Shown: positions 14,197 to 23,106, counted from the first letter of the stretch. The stretch is 64,000 bases of DNA from Nonomuraea montanisoli (GCF_013363975.1 NZ_JABWGN010000008.1:62001-126000); one strand, 5' to 3'. A program made the numbers and translations. Notes: a model not told the origin generated them from the letters alone.

Positions 14197-15384
14197 GTGC
14201 GCGACGAGCAGCCCGTGACCCTGCCGACCCGGCGCGACCCCCGCAGCCCGTTCGCCCCGCCGCCCGAGCTGGAGCGGCAGCGCGCCGCCCGGCCGCTGGC
14301 CCGCCTGGCCTTCCCCGACGGGCACGTCGGCTGGCTCGTCACCGGCTACGACCTGGCCCGCGCGATCCTGGCCGACTCCCGCTTCAGCGCCCGGCCGGAG
14401 CTGCGCCACTCTCCTCTGGCCCGCCCGAACGTCCGCCCCGGCGGCCACGACCGGCCGCCCGCGCCCGGCTGGTTCCCCAGCATGGACCCGCCCGACCACA
14501 CCCGGTACCGGCGCCTGCTCACCGGCCAGTTCACCGTCCGCCGGATGAGGCGGCTCGAACCCCGCATCACCGAGATCGTCGCCGACCGGCTGGACGCCAT
14601 GGCGGCGGCCGGGCCGCCCGCCGACCTCGTGGCGGCCTTCGCGCTGCCCGTCCCCTCCCTGGTGATCTGCGAACTGCTCGGCGTCCCGTACGACGACCAC
14701 GCCTTCTTCGAGGCGCAGACCGCTGTGATCGTCGACATGGACAACGACGAGACCCGCGCCATGAACGCCTTGGGCGCCCTGGCCGGATATCTGGGCGAGC
14801 TCGTCCGCCGCAAGCGCGCCCAGCCGGCCGACGACCTGCTCGGCGACCTGATCGCGGCCGGTGACCTGACCGACGAGGAGCTGGCCAACATCGCCCTGCT
14901 CCTGCTGGTCGCCGGGCACGAGACCACCGCCAACATGCTCTCCCTCGGCGTCCTCGCCCTGCTGCGGCACCCGGACCAGCTCGCCGCCCTGCGCGCCGAC
15001 GCCACGCTGACCGACAACGCCGTCGAGGAGCTGATGCGCTACCTGACGATCCTCCATCTCGGCGCGCCCAACCGCGCCGCCCTGGAGGACGTCGAGATCG
15101 GCGGCAGCCTCATCCGCGCCGGCGAGACCGTGGTGATGGCGCTGCCGGCGGTCAACCGCGACCCCGCACGCTTCCCCGACCCGGGGACGCTGCGGCTCGA
15201 CCGCGCCGGGGCCGGGCGCCACCTGGGCTTCGGGCAGCAGCTCGCCCGGATGGAGATGCGCATCGGGTTCCGCGCGCTGTTCGAACGCTTCCCCGCCCTG
15301 CGCCTCGCCGTCCCGGCGGAGGAGGTGCCGCTCCGCGAGAACGCCCTCGTCTACGGCGCGTGGCGCCTCCCGGTCGCCTGGTGA
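14197..15384 (+). CDS. Cytochrome P450 lacking the heme-cysteine loop
   Basis: A 395-residue class I actinomycete P450. Present are the I-helix oxygen-activation motif AGHETT (residues 239-244), the K-helix ExxR in EELMR (about 278-282), and the C-terminal PLRENALVYG region. The heme-binding loop is missing. Family members read roughly F-G-H-G-I-H-x-C-L-G before Q-x-L-A-R, but here Phe345-Gly346 runs straight into QQLARMEMRIGF. That equals an in-frame loss of about 8 residues including the heme-thiolate cysteine, and no other cysteine is suitably placed. The product should not form a normal P450 unless this is an assembly error. GTG 14197 follows AAAGGAGA; an upstream frame from 14149 would read through the operator. 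Confidence 0.85.
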   Translation: MRDEQPVTLPTRRDPRSPFAPPPELERQRAARPLARLAFPDGHVGWLVTGYDLARAILADSRFSARPELRHSPLARPNVRPGGHDRPPAPGWFPSMDPPDHTRYRRLLTGQFTVRRMRRLEPRITEIVADRLDAMAAAGPPADLVAAFALPVPSLVICELLGVPYDDHAFFEAQTAVIVDMDNDETRAMNALGALAGYLGELVRRKRAQPADDLLGDLIAAGDLTDEELANIALLLLVAGHETTANMLSLGVLALLRHPDQLAALRADATLTDNAVEELMRYLTILHLGAPNRAALEDVEIGGSLIRAGETVVMALPAVNRDPARFPDPGTLRLDRAGAGRHLGFGQQLARMEMRIGFRALFERFPALRLAVPAEEVPLRENALVYGAWRLPVAW

Positions 15385-15386
15385 GG

Positions 15387-15406
15387 CGGCCGCGCCCGCG
15401 CGGCCG
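15387..15406. terminator. Short hairpin between the convergent P450 and small gene
   Basis: CGGCCGCG (15387-15394) pairs with CGCGGCCG (15399-15406) over a 4-base loop, directly after the P450 stop and 13 bases before the end of the converging gene. Similar repeats are frequent by chance at this G+C, so support is modest. Confidence 0.35.
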
Positions 15407-15418
15407 GCCGCCGCGCGG

Positions 15419-15655
15419 TCAGCCGGCCAGCCGCCGGCGCAGGTGCTCCTTGCCCTGCTCGGCGCCCTTGCGGCTCTCGCCCTGAGCCCTCCGGAAGAAG
15501 TCCGCGAGCTCGGTGTCGCCGTCCCGCTCGGCGTCGGAGACGTAGGTCTCCAGCCGCAGCGTGTTGCTCAGACACTGCTCGACGAACCAGACGAGGTTGT
15601 AGTCCTTGTCCTTGGTCCCCGTGACCGCACCGGTTTCCTGAGTCGACGGATCCAT
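15419..15655 (-). CDS. Small acidic helical protein, function unknown
   Basis: A 78-residue soluble protein predicted to be mostly two helices: NLVWFVEQCLSNTLRLETYV, then ELADFFRRAQGESRKGAEQG. Similar short proteins occur singly in many Streptomyces and Streptosporangiales genomes without a known role. I know this as a recurring type but not as a named family. ATG 15655 (MDPSTQETG) is chosen because GGAGG lies 5 bases upstream; a GTG four codons earlier would overlap that binding site. It is convergent with the P450 and has its own long leader. Confidence 0.65.
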   Translation of the reverse strand: MDPSTQETGAVTGTKDKDYNLVWFVEQCLSNTLRLETYVSDAERDGDTELADFFRRAQGESRKGAEQGKEHLRRRLAG

Positions 15656-16028
15656 CAGTGCCTCCACTCCAAGACTCGGAGATACCCCGCGGCACCCGAC
15701 ATACCGACCCGTACCCGAGCCACGGCGGATGTACCACGCGGACGACGCGCACCCACCACGCCCCCGACCTGCGGGTGGTGGGTGTGACTGCTTTCAGTGA
15801 TCGGTCAATGACGTCCTTCTCGACGGGGACCGGTGGGGCGGTGGGGCGGCGGGCGTGACGTCCTTCAGCGGGGCGGAGAGCCACCTCTCTTCCTGGGCGG
15901 GGCGGGGGGGCCGATGCCGGAGGAGGCTACGGGGCCGCTCTTCCGCTTTTCTTCCCTCCTGCTTCCGCCGCTCCGAGGACGCGAAGATCGATTCTGCGTA
16001 GCATGGTGGCGAGAGGGGCGGGAGAAGA
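15656..16028. promoter_or_regulatory. Divergent intergenic region with a 9-bp hairpin
   Basis: This 373-base gap separates the small acidic protein gene from the SARP regulator. ACCCACCAC (15751-15759) pairs perfectly with GTGGTGGGT (15775-15783). An 11-base direct repeat TGACGTCCTTC occurs at 15809-15819 and 15856-15866, upstream of the regulator. The last 60 bases are a G-rich tract and then a lower-G+C stretch before the start codon. Promoters for both genes must lie here, but I cannot place them. Confidence 0.4.
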
Positions 16029-19000
16029 GTGCGCTATCGGATCCTGGGGCCGGTCTCGGCGGAGGGGCCGGCGGGTCCGATCGGGCTGGGAGGGCCGAAG
16101 CGGCTCACGGTGCTGGCCGCGCTGCTGCTGAACGCGAACCGCACGGTGTCGGACGGCCGGCTGACGTTCCTGGTGTGGGGCGAGCGCGCGCCGCGGACCG
16201 CCGCCGCCCGCCTACAGGTCTACGTCCACGAGCTGAGGACCCTGCTGGGCAGGGAACGGATCAGCCGCGTCGGCCCGGGCTACCGCATCCACACCGCCAC
16301 GGGCGAGATCGACCTGGAGGTGTTCGAACGGCACCGGGCCGCCGCCCGCGAGGACGTGGACGGCGGACGCCCCGAGGCCGCGGCGCGGCACCTGCGCGCG
16401 GCGGCCGCCCTGTGGCGCGGGTCCGCGCTGGCCGGGACCAGCGAGACGCTGGCCGAGCAGGAACGCCCCGGGCTGGAGGAGCGCCGGATCGGCGCCCTGG
16501 AGGAGCTGTTCGACACCGAGCTGGAGCTGGGACGCCACGGTGACATCGTGGACGAGCTGCGGGCGGCGGCGGCCGAGCACGCCCTGCGCGAGCGCCTGCA
16601 GGGCCAGCTCATGCTGGCGCTGCACCGGTGCGAGCGCCGCTCCGAGGCGCTGGCGGTCTTCAGGGACACCAGGAGACGGCTGATCGACGAGCTCGGCATC
16701 GAGCCCGGCCTGCCGCTGCGGCAGCTCCACCAGCGGCTCCTGACCGAAGAGGCGGAACAGGCGCCCCGGGCCGCGCGCCCGCCGCGTCCCGCCGAACTGC
16801 CCCGCGACATCCGCGGCTTCGCCGGGCGCGAGCGGGAGCTGGCGTGGCTGGACGCCGCCCTCGACACCGGCGGCGCGGTGTGCGTGCTCAGCGGGACGGC
16901 CGGGATGGGCAAGACGGCGCTGGCCCTGCACTGGGCCCACCGGGCGAAGAGCCGCTTCCCCGGCGGCCAGCTCTACGTCGACCTGCGCGGGTACGACCCC
17001 GAACACGAGCCGCTGACCGCCGCGGCGGCGCTGGCGCGGCTGCTGCTCTCCCTCGGCGCCGATCCCGGACGCACGCCCGGCGGCTTCGACGCGCGGCTCG
17101 GCCTCTACCGCTCGCTGCTCGCCGACCGCGCGGTCCTGCTGCTCCTGGACAACGCCCGCTCGGCCGAGCAGGTCGCCCCGCTGCTGCCGCCGTCCGGGGC
17201 GGCGCTGGTGACGAGCCGGCACCGCCTGGGCGAGCTGGTGGCGCGCGCGGGCGCCGGGCAGCGCTCGCTCGGCGCCCTGCCCGAACAGGACGGCATCCTC
17301 CTGGTGGACGGCATGCTCGGCCCGGCCGGGGACCCGGCCGAAGCGGCGGCCCGGGCCGACCTCGTCCGGCTCTGCGGCGGCCTCCCGCTCGCGCTGCGCA
17401 TCGCCGCGGCCAACGCCGCCACCCCCTGGAACGGGACCGCGGCGGTGGTGAACGAGCTGACCGCGGAAGACCCGCTGACCGGCCTGACCGTCGACGGGAC
17501 CGGTCATAACCCCGTCACGCTCGCCTTCTCCGTCTCCTACCGCGCCCTGCCCGCGGCCGACCGGCGCGTCTTCCGCCTGCTCGGGCTCGTACCGGGGCCG
17601 GACTTCACCGTCGAGGCGGCGGCCGCGGCCGCCGGCCTCCCGCCCGCCGAGGCCCGCGCCGCGCTCAAGGCCCTGGCCGTGGCCCACCTCGTCGAGCACC
17701 ATCGCGCCGACCGGTTCAGGCTGCACGACCTGGTACGGCTCTACGCCGGCGCGGAAGCCGCCGGCGACCCCGAGCGCGAGGCCGCCTGGAGCCGCCTGAC
17801 CGGCTACTACCTCCGCCTGGGCGACGCCATCGCGGCCTGGTGCGCCCCCGACGAGATCCGGCTGCCTGGGCACGCCCCGCCGGCGGCCGGCCCCCGGGTC
17901 CCGCCCGCCGCCGAGGAGGTCTCCACCCTGCTGGCCGCGCTGGCCCAGGCCGTCCGCCGCGATCCCGGCCCCGGGACCTGGCGGCTGGCCGAGCAGGTGT
18001 GGATCATCTGCGACAGCACCGGCCGGCACGGCGAGTGGCTGGAGATCGCGCCGGCCCTGCTCGCCGCCGCCGAGAGCGCGGACCTGCCCGCGGTGCGGGC
18101 CATGCTGCACCACGGGATGGGCAAGGGCCTGTTCCGCGCCGTACGCCGCGAGGAGGCCGTCCACCATCTGGAACGGGCCGCCGGCATCGCCACCGCGTGC
18201 GGATGGGGGGAGGGCGAGGCCGAGTCCTGGGCGAGCCTGAGCTTCGCCCTGGAATGGACCGGCCGCCTCGAACAGGCCATCGTCCACAACCGCCGGGCGG
18301 CCGGCCTGTTCGCCGAGCTCGGCTCGGTCGCCGGGCGCTCCCGCACCCTCAACAGGCTCGGCATGCAGTACCACCACCTGGGCCAGCTGGAGGAGGCGGA
18401 ACGCTGCCGGCGGGAGGCGCTCGGCCTGAGCCGCGAGCACGGACTGGCCTACGCGGAGGCGATCGACCTGCGCGACCTCGGTTCCATCTTGATCGACCTG
18501 GGCCGCTATGACGAGGCCGAGGCCACCCTGGCGGAGGCGTTCGCCCGGTTCGACGCGCTGGGCGCGGCCGGCGCGGCCAACGCGCACACCTGGCTCAGCC
18601 GGTTGTACTGGGAGACCGGGCGGTGGACGGCCGCCCGCACGGCCGCGCGCCGCGGCCTGGACCTCGCCCGCGACCAGGGGGACCGGCTCGTGGAGGCGGC
18701 GGCCCTGATCGCGCTGGCCGACACCGAGATCCGCCTCGGCCTCCTCGCCGAGGCGGACGGGAGTCTCGGCCTGGCCGACGCGTTCATCGGCGCGGCGAGC
18801 CTGCGGTGGCACCAGAGCTACGCCCTGGTCGCCCGCGCCCGGCTGCACGCCGCCCGCGACGACCTGGACGGCGCGGTCCGGGTCGGCCTGGCCGCGCGCG
18901 ACACGGCCCACGCCGGCGGCTACCGCCTGCCCGAACTCGCGGCCCTGACGGCGCTGGCCGCGCTCCACGGCGGCCGGGGCGACCGCGCGGAAGCGGGGCG

Positions 19001-19082
19001 GGCGGCCGGGCAGGCCCTGGGGCTGTGCCGCGCGATCGGCCACGCGCCCTGCGCCGACCGGCTGGAACCGTTCCTCGGATGA
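16029..19082 (+). CDS. SARP/AfsR-type regulator with NB-ARC ATPase and TPR domains
   Basis: A 1017-residue multidomain activator. Residues about 1-95 form the OmpR-type winged helix (RLTVLAALLLNANRTVSDGR), and about 100-245 the bacterial transcriptional activator domain (ALHRCERRSEALAVFRDTRR). The NB-ARC/STAND ATPase spans about 265-560, with P-loop GTAGMGKTALAL (about 290-300) and Walker B-like VLLLLDNARSAEQV. C-terminal TPR helices follow (AIVHNRRAAGLFAELGSVAG, YAEAIDLRDLGSILIDLGRY). AfsR-like proteins bind direct repeats near the -35 element and use ATP-dependent switching to activate secondary metabolism. GTG 16029 gives the expected short N-terminus. No target gene is obvious; the neighbouring WxL-like locus converges on it. 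Confidence 0.9.
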   Translation: MRYRILGPVSAEGPAGPIGLGGPKRLTVLAALLLNANRTVSDGRLTFLVWGERAPRTAAARLQVYVHELRTLLGRERISRVGPGYRIHTATGEIDLEVFERHRAAAREDVDGGRPEAAARHLRAAAALWRGSALAGTSETLAEQERPGLEERRIGALEELFDTELELGRHGDIVDELRAAAAEHALRERLQGQLMLALHRCERRSEALAVFRDTRRRLIDELGIEPGLPLRQLHQRLLTEEAEQAPRAARPPRPAELPRDIRGFAGRERELAWLDAALDTGGAVCVLSGTAGMGKTALALHWAHRAKSRFPGGQLYVDLRGYDPEHEPLTAAAALARLLLSLGADPGRTPGGFDARLGLYRSLLADRAVLLLLDNARSAEQVAPLLPPSGAALVTSRHRLGELVARAGAGQRSLGALPEQDGILLVDGMLGPAGDPAEAAARADLVRLCGGLPLALRIAAANAATPWNGTAAVVNELTAEDPLTGLTVDGTGHNPVTLAFSVSYRALPAADRRVFRLLGLVPGPDFTVEAAAAAAGLPPAEARAALKALAVAHLVEHHRADRFRLHDLVRLYAGAEAAGDPEREAAWSRLTGYYLRLGDAIAAWCAPDEIRLPGHAPPAAGPRVPPAAEEVSTLLAALAQAVRRDPGPGTWRLAEQVWIICDSTGRHGEWLEIAPALLAAAESADLPAVRAMLHHGMGKGLFRAVRREEAVHHLERAAGIATACGWGEGEAESWASLSFALEWTGRLEQAIVHNRRAAGLFAELGSVAGRSRTLNRLGMQYHHLGQLEEAERCRREALGLSREHGLAYAEAIDLRDLGSILIDLGRYDEAEATLAEAFARFDALGAAGAANAHTWLSRLYWETGRWTAARTAARRGLDLARDQGDRLVEAAALIALADTEIRLGLLAEADGSLGLADAFIGAASLRWHQSYALVARARLHAARDDLDGAVRVGLAARDTAHAGGYRLPELAALTALAALHGGRGDRAEAGRAAGQALGLCRAIGHAPCADRLEPFLG

Positions 19083-19140
19083 GCGGGCCCGGCCGCGGGA
19101 CGTCAGAGGTCGCCGGGCGCCTCGACCCGCGACGCATGAC

Positions 19141-19169
19141 GATCCCCCTTGACCCGGACAAGGGGGATC
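19141..19169. terminator. Bidirectional terminator after the SARP regulator
   Basis: GATCCCCCTTG (19141-19151) and CAAGGGGGATC (19159-19169) form a perfect 11-bp stem with a 7-base loop, between the convergent regulator (stop 19082) and the DUF916-like gene (stop 19189). Confidence 0.8.
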
Positions 19170-19188
19170 CACGGCCCGCCTCCCCGCC

Positions 19189-20229
19189 TCAGGCGGGCGT
19201 CCGGCGGCGTCTCAGGTGCCGGCGGACCAGGAGGGCGGCGCCAATGGCGAGGATCGCCAGCGCTCCCGCCGCGGCCAGCCCCCACGCCAGCGGGGAGTCC
19301 AGGCTGGCGGCCAGACCGATGGCGCCGGCCTGAGCCGGGAACGACAGGCTGCCCGTCGCGGTCCGCCTGATCTCGCCGCTGCGCAGCATGATCCGGAACT
19401 GCCACGGGCCGTTCGGCAGGTCCTCGCCGAGGGTCACGGTGATGCGGCCGCGGTCGCCGGGCGCCAGGGTCGTGCCGCGCTCGATGGGGAACGGCCCCGC
19501 GCTCAGCCCGCTCGGCCCGCCGGACAGCGCCACCTGCCCTTCGAGGTCGACGGCCCGGTGGCCGGTGTTGGCGACGTCCGCCACGATCGACGGCCGCCCC
19601 TCCTCGGTCCTGCGCGGGACGATCTCGCCGATCTCGAAGTCGGACGGCAGCTCCCCGCCGGGGCCGACGTCCAGGTACGCGCGGATGCCGACCCGGTTGA
19701 CCAGGGCGACGTTGCCCTTCGGGCCGGGGTCGGAGGAGGCGACCTCCGCCCAGATGACGGCGTACCGCTCGCCCTCCGTGGCCTTGTCCGGCACGCGGAC
19801 GGTGGCCTTCACCTCCGCGCGGCCGCCGGGTCCGAGTCGCACTCTGGAGCGGTCCAGGGTGATCCACGAACTGAGCTCGTTCGTGGTGCCGAAGGGCGCG
19901 AAGGTGAAGCGGCCCTTCTCGATGCCGGCGGCGCCCGTGTACAGCCGCGCGCGGACGGGCCGGGTCGCGTTGGTGACGACCTCGAAGCGCCTGCTGAAGG
20001 TGGTGCCGGGATTGACGTGGTCGACGATGTAGCGCTGGGCGCGCGGGTCGGCGACGCGGCTGGCGGGCACCTCGACAAGCCTGATGCCGATGGTGCTCTC
20101 GCCCGCCGCGTCGTTGTCACCCGCGCTCCCGCGGCCGGCCGCGGTGGCCGGCGGCGTCGCCCACGTCCCGAGCGAGGCGAGCGCGAGGAGGGTGGCCAGC
20201 GCTGCTCGGAAGAGGGGGCGGCTAGGCAA
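19189..20229 (-). CDS. DUF916-like cell-surface protein with C-terminal membrane anchor
   Basis: A 346-residue exported protein. The signal peptide covers residues about 1-30. Two Ig-like beta domains follow (FEVVTNATRPVRARLYTGAA, then VADVANTGHRAVDLEGQVAL). The C-terminus has one membrane helix (WGLAAAGALAILAIGAALLV) and an Arg-rich cytoplasmic tail. This matches the DUF916/DUF3324-type surface proteins that accompany WxL proteins in Gram-positives. The only plausible start is TTG 20229, which overlaps the upstream WxL-like stop by 8 bases, so translation is probably coupled. It likely holds the WxL-like partner at the envelope; that is inferred from the family pairing. Confidence 0.7.
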   Translation of the reverse strand: MPSRPLFRAALATLLALASLGTWATPPATAAGRGSAGDNDAAGESTIGIRLVEVPASRVADPRAQRYIVDHVNPGTTFSRRFEVVTNATRPVRARLYTGAAGIEKGRFTFAPFGTTNELSSWITLDRSRVRLGPGGRAEVKATVRVPDKATEGERYAVIWAEVASSDPGPKGNVALVNRVGIRAYLDVGPGGELPSDFEIGEIVPRRTEEGRPSIVADVANTGHRAVDLEGQVALSGGPSGLSAGPFPIERGTTLAPGDRGRITVTLGEDLPNGPWQFRIMLRSGEIRRTATGSLSFPAQAGAIGLAASLDSPLAWGLAAAGALAILAIGAALLVRRHLRRRRTPA

Positions 20230-20797
20230 CGGAGTGTCTCACCGTCCCGGTGTAGGTGCCGGCGACCGCCTGGGCCGGGACGTCGACCACGATGGTCGGC
20301 GCCCAGGAGGCGGAGTTGTTGCCCGATCCGGTGGTCTTGCTGAACGCGACGCGGACCTGGTCCAGCACGACCGCCGAGGCGGCGTTGGTCTGGCCGGGGA
20401 CGAAGGTGCCCGTACCGGTGGTGGCGGTCGCGGGGCCGGACCAGTAGCTGATCCTGCTGTTGGCGATCGTCTCGGCGGGCGTGCCGCCGCCGGTGGTGAA
20501 GTCGGTGGCCGACACCTGCGCCACCCAGGTGGCCGTGAGCGCGGTCCGCGCGTCTGTCACGTTCACCGTGCCGATGCCCCCGCTGATGCTGCCGCCCGGC
20601 GAGCCGGTGCCGACGCTGACCGGGCCGTCGGGCACGGTGATCTGCAGGCCGGCGCCTGAGCTCACGGTGAAGAGCACCGTCGTGGAACACGTCGTCGACG
20701 CGGCACAGGTATCGGCCCGGGCGGGCTGCGCGGCCACCGTGGCGACGGTCACCACGGCGGCGGCGGCACACAGGGCACCGTAACGGCTCTTGAACAC
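20222..20797 (-). CDS. WxL-like secreted surface protein (paralogue A)
   Basis: A 191-residue exported beta-rich protein. Signal peptide to about residue 28, then a Cys-containing N-terminus (DTCAASTTCS) and a beta-sandwich. It shares its core with the divergent gene at 21151: GSPGGSISGGIGTVNVTDAR, ATDFTTGGG, ISYWSGP and PAQAVAGTYTGTVRHSVA. The C-terminal strand with G-x-Y-x-G-T resembles the WxL cell-wall-binding domain ending, although a literal W-x-L pair is not evident. GTG 20797 has GAAGGGA upstream. It is first in a two-gene operon with the DUF916-like protein. The role is probably peptidoglycan- or partner-bound surface display. Confidence 0.65.
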   Translation of the reverse strand: MFKSRYGALCAAAAVVTVATVAAQPARADTCAASTTCSTTVLFTVSSGAGLQITVPDGPVSVGTGSPGGSISGGIGTVNVTDARTALTATWVAQVSATDFTTGGGTPAETIANSRISYWSGPATATTGTGTFVPGQTNAASAVVLDQVRVAFSKTTGSGNNSASWAPTIVVDVPAQAVAGTYTGTVRHSVA

Positions 20798-21150
20798 TGC
20801 CGATCCCTTCGAAGAAGCGCCCCAGACCGCGGGGCCCGACACACGGAGTCATAGTGGGTGTGACCGGAGAGTCCGGAACGTGACCCCACGCGGTGACTGG
20901 CGACTTTTTGCCGTGATCTGACGGTTCTCGGAAAAAGGTCGTCCGGGTGCTTCGAAAGGCGATTCCCGGGCGATCGGCGACCGAATGAAGGGCGATACCC
21001 AATTCTCCGGCCGCCACCTCGCGCATGTGATGCGTTGGCGGGGAATTTGCCGCCGGAAAACACGGCCCGCCGACCTGTCGCACCGTTTTCGATCTACGAT
21101 TCCTTCGGCCTTTCCAGCCCCGCCGGACGAGAGACCCGAGGAGTCGCCAC
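20798..21150. promoter_or_regulatory. Divergent promoter region between the two WxL-like genes
   Basis: These 353 bases lie between head-to-head paralogues and are noticeably lower in G+C than the genes. Homopolymer patches occur (GACTTTTTGCC, CGGAAAAAGGTC). I see no reading frame with a ribosome binding site. It must hold promoters for both surface genes; no operator palindrome stands out. Confidence 0.4.
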
Positions 21151-21702
21151 GTGAGGAAAGCGGCCGCCGTCATCCACGCGCTGATGATCCCCGTCGCCCT
21201 GGCGCACGGACCGGCCGTTCCCGGCGCCCAGGCCGACGTGAGCATGGCCGTCCACGTGACGGTCGCGGCGCACGTGTTCCCGCTGGAGATCATCGTGCCC
21301 GGCAACGCCGATCTGGGCACCGGCAGCCGGGGCGGCAGCATCAGCGCCTCCCTCGGCACGGTCACCGTCAACGACACCCGCTCGGGCAACCGCAGCTGGA
21401 CCGCGACCGTGTCCGCCACGGACTTCACCACCGGCAGCGGCTCCGGCCTCGAGACCATCACGAAGGCCAACATCGCCTACTGGTCCGGCCCGGTCACCTC
21501 GCAGACCGGCACCGGCACCCGCACCCCCGGACAGGCCACGGCCGCGCAGCGCGTCGCCCTGACCGTGCCGGTGATCGCGTTCCGGGGGAGCAAGGGCCCG
21601 ACCAACGCCTCCACGAGCTGGCAGCCCACGATCGTCGTCAGCGTTCCGGCGGGCGCGATCTCGGGCCTCTACACGGGGACCATCACCCATTCGGTGGCCT
21701 GA
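21151..21702 (+). CDS. WxL-like secreted surface protein (paralogue B)
   Basis: A 183-residue exported beta-rich protein, paralogous to the gene transcribed the other way at 20222-20797. Shared blocks: GSRGGSISASLGTVTVNDTR, SATDFTTGSG, IAYWSGP and PAGAISGLYTGTITHSVA. The signal peptide covers residues about 1-29. Unlike its paralogue it lacks the N-terminal cysteine pair. GTG 21151 is preceded by GAGGAG at suitable spacing. It stands alone and has no DUF916-like partner downstream. The role at the cell surface is inferred from the pairing of the paralogue. Confidence 0.65.
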   Translation: MRKAAAVIHALMIPVALAHGPAVPGAQADVSMAVHVTVAAHVFPLEIIVPGNADLGTGSRGGSISASLGTVTVNDTRSGNRSWTATVSATDFTTGSGSGLETITKANIAYWSGPVTSQTGTGTRTPGQATAAQRVALTVPVIAFRGSKGPTNASTSWQPTIVVSVPAGAISGLYTGTITHSVA

Positions 21703-21912
21703 CCACATCGCGGGCCGTTCAGCCGATGAATTGAGGGAGACGTGACCCGCCACTGGCGAAAAGGCCGCCAGGGCGCCGTGACGCGCACAGGATCATTCGG
21801 AACGCCGGGCGGAATTCTTTCCCGGCCGCGGGCCGCCGGCGGGACGGCTCGTCACCACGCGACTGTCCTGTCCGCAGCCCCGCATTCTCTCTCTTCGATC
21901 TGGAAGGATGTC

Positions 21913-23034
21913 ATGCCTTTCCGCAGTCGATTCGTCGCCTCCCCGCTCGCGGCCCTGGCGCTGCTCGCCGCGTCCGGCCTGCCCGCTTCCGCCTCCGCCT
22001 CGGCCGACCCGCCGAGCCAGAACACGCACCTGCGCCCGTGGGTCAAGCTGTGCCTGACGCTCAAGCGCATGCCGGGGCATCGGCACATCCGGTGCAAGTA
22101 CCCGCCGGCCAACCCCAACCCGCGCGCCGAGCGGCGCGCGCACGCCCTGCGCACGCCGTCGATGAGCGAGATCTCCATCCCGACGAACCCGGCCACGCCG
22201 GTCGGCATCACCAGCGGGCCGGACGACAACCTGTGGTTCACCGAGAACTACGCCAACAAGGTCGCCAAGGTCACCACCGGCGGGCTGTTCACCGAGTACT
22301 CGCTGCCCAACGCGGTCTCCGAGCCGGCGCACATCACCACCGGCCCGGACGGCGCGCTGTGGTTCACCGAGGCGATCGGCAACCGGATCGGCCGCATCAC
22401 CACCTCCGGCACGATCACCGAGTACGAGCTGCCCACCGAGAACGCCTATCCCTGGGGCATCACCGTCGGCCCCGACGACGCCCTGTGGTTCACCGAGATC
22501 GACGCCAACAAGATCGGCCGCATCACCACCGGCGGCAGCATCACCGAGTACAGCCTGCCGACCTCCGGCGCGTACCCCTGCCTGATCACCACGGGCCCGG
22601 ACGGCAAGCTCTGGTTCACCCAGGCGCTGGCCCAGAGCGTGGCCAAGATGACCACCACCGGGACGGTGACCGAGTACGGCGCCCCGAGCAACGACGCGAT
22701 GCCGATCGGCATCGTCACCGGCCCCGACGGCAACCTCTGGTACACCGACGGAGCCGGCCGGGTCGGCAAGGTGACCACCTCCGGCAGCTTCACCGAGTAC
22801 GCCGTCGGCGACCCCGACAGCTTCCCGTGGGGCATCACGCTCGGGCCGGACGACAACCTGTGGTTCGCCGAGCAGGTCGGCAGCAACATCGCCAGCGTGA
22901 CCACCTCCGGGACGGTCAGCGAGTACCCGACCACGACCTCGATCGCGGGGCCGTTCCAGCTCGCCGTCGGCTCCGACGACAACCTGTGGGCCACCCTGGA
23001 CTACGTCGACAAGCTCGCCGTCGTCACCCCCTGA
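21913..23034 (+). CDS. Secreted virginiamycin B lyase-like beta-propeller
   Basis: A 373-residue exported protein. Signal peptide to about residue 29, a basic linker (KRMPGHRHIRCKYPP), then seven repeats of about 42 residues. Each repeat carries ITxGPDxxLWFTE and a following IGRITTxGxITEY element. These are the blades of a seven-bladed propeller of the Vgb/streptogramin lyase family. True Vgb linearises type B streptogramins in the cytoplasm. This copy is exported, and I cannot identify the catalytic His/Glu pair by eye, so a carbohydrate- or peptide-binding role is as likely. ATG 21913 follows GGAAGG and starts the signal peptide. A strong hairpin lies after the stop. Confidence 0.72.
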   Translation: MPFRSRFVASPLAALALLAASGLPASASASADPPSQNTHLRPWVKLCLTLKRMPGHRHIRCKYPPANPNPRAERRAHALRTPSMSEISIPTNPATPVGITSGPDDNLWFTENYANKVAKVTTGGLFTEYSLPNAVSEPAHITTGPDGALWFTEAIGNRIGRITTSGTITEYELPTENAYPWGITVGPDDALWFTEIDANKIGRITTGGSITEYSLPTSGAYPCLITTGPDGKLWFTQALAQSVAKMTTTGTVTEYGAPSNDAMPIGIVTGPDGNLWYTDGAGRVGKVTTSGSFTEYAVGDPDSFPWGITLGPDDNLWFAEQVGSNIASVTTSGTVSEYPTTTSIAGPFQLAVGSDDNLWATLDYVDKLAVVTP

Positions 23035-23060
23035 CGCCCGTCGTCCTGCGGACGTCGGAG

Positions 23061-23089
23061 GCGGCCGGCGGCGACACGCCGCCGGCCGC
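23061..23089. terminator. Bidirectional terminator after the Vgb-like gene
   Basis: GCGGCCGGCGGC (23061-23072) and GCCGCCGGCCGC (23078-23089) form a perfect 12-bp stem over a 5-base loop, between convergent stops at 23034 and 23107. Confidence 0.8.
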
Positions 23090-23106
23090 CCGCGCGTCCG
23101 CCCCCT

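Noticed and set aside
15809..15866. Direct repeat TGACGTCCTTC as binding sites for the SARP regulator
   Set aside because: The repeats are 47 bases apart, which does not fit the usual helical spacing of SARP heptamer repeats. I only record them in the intergenic entry.
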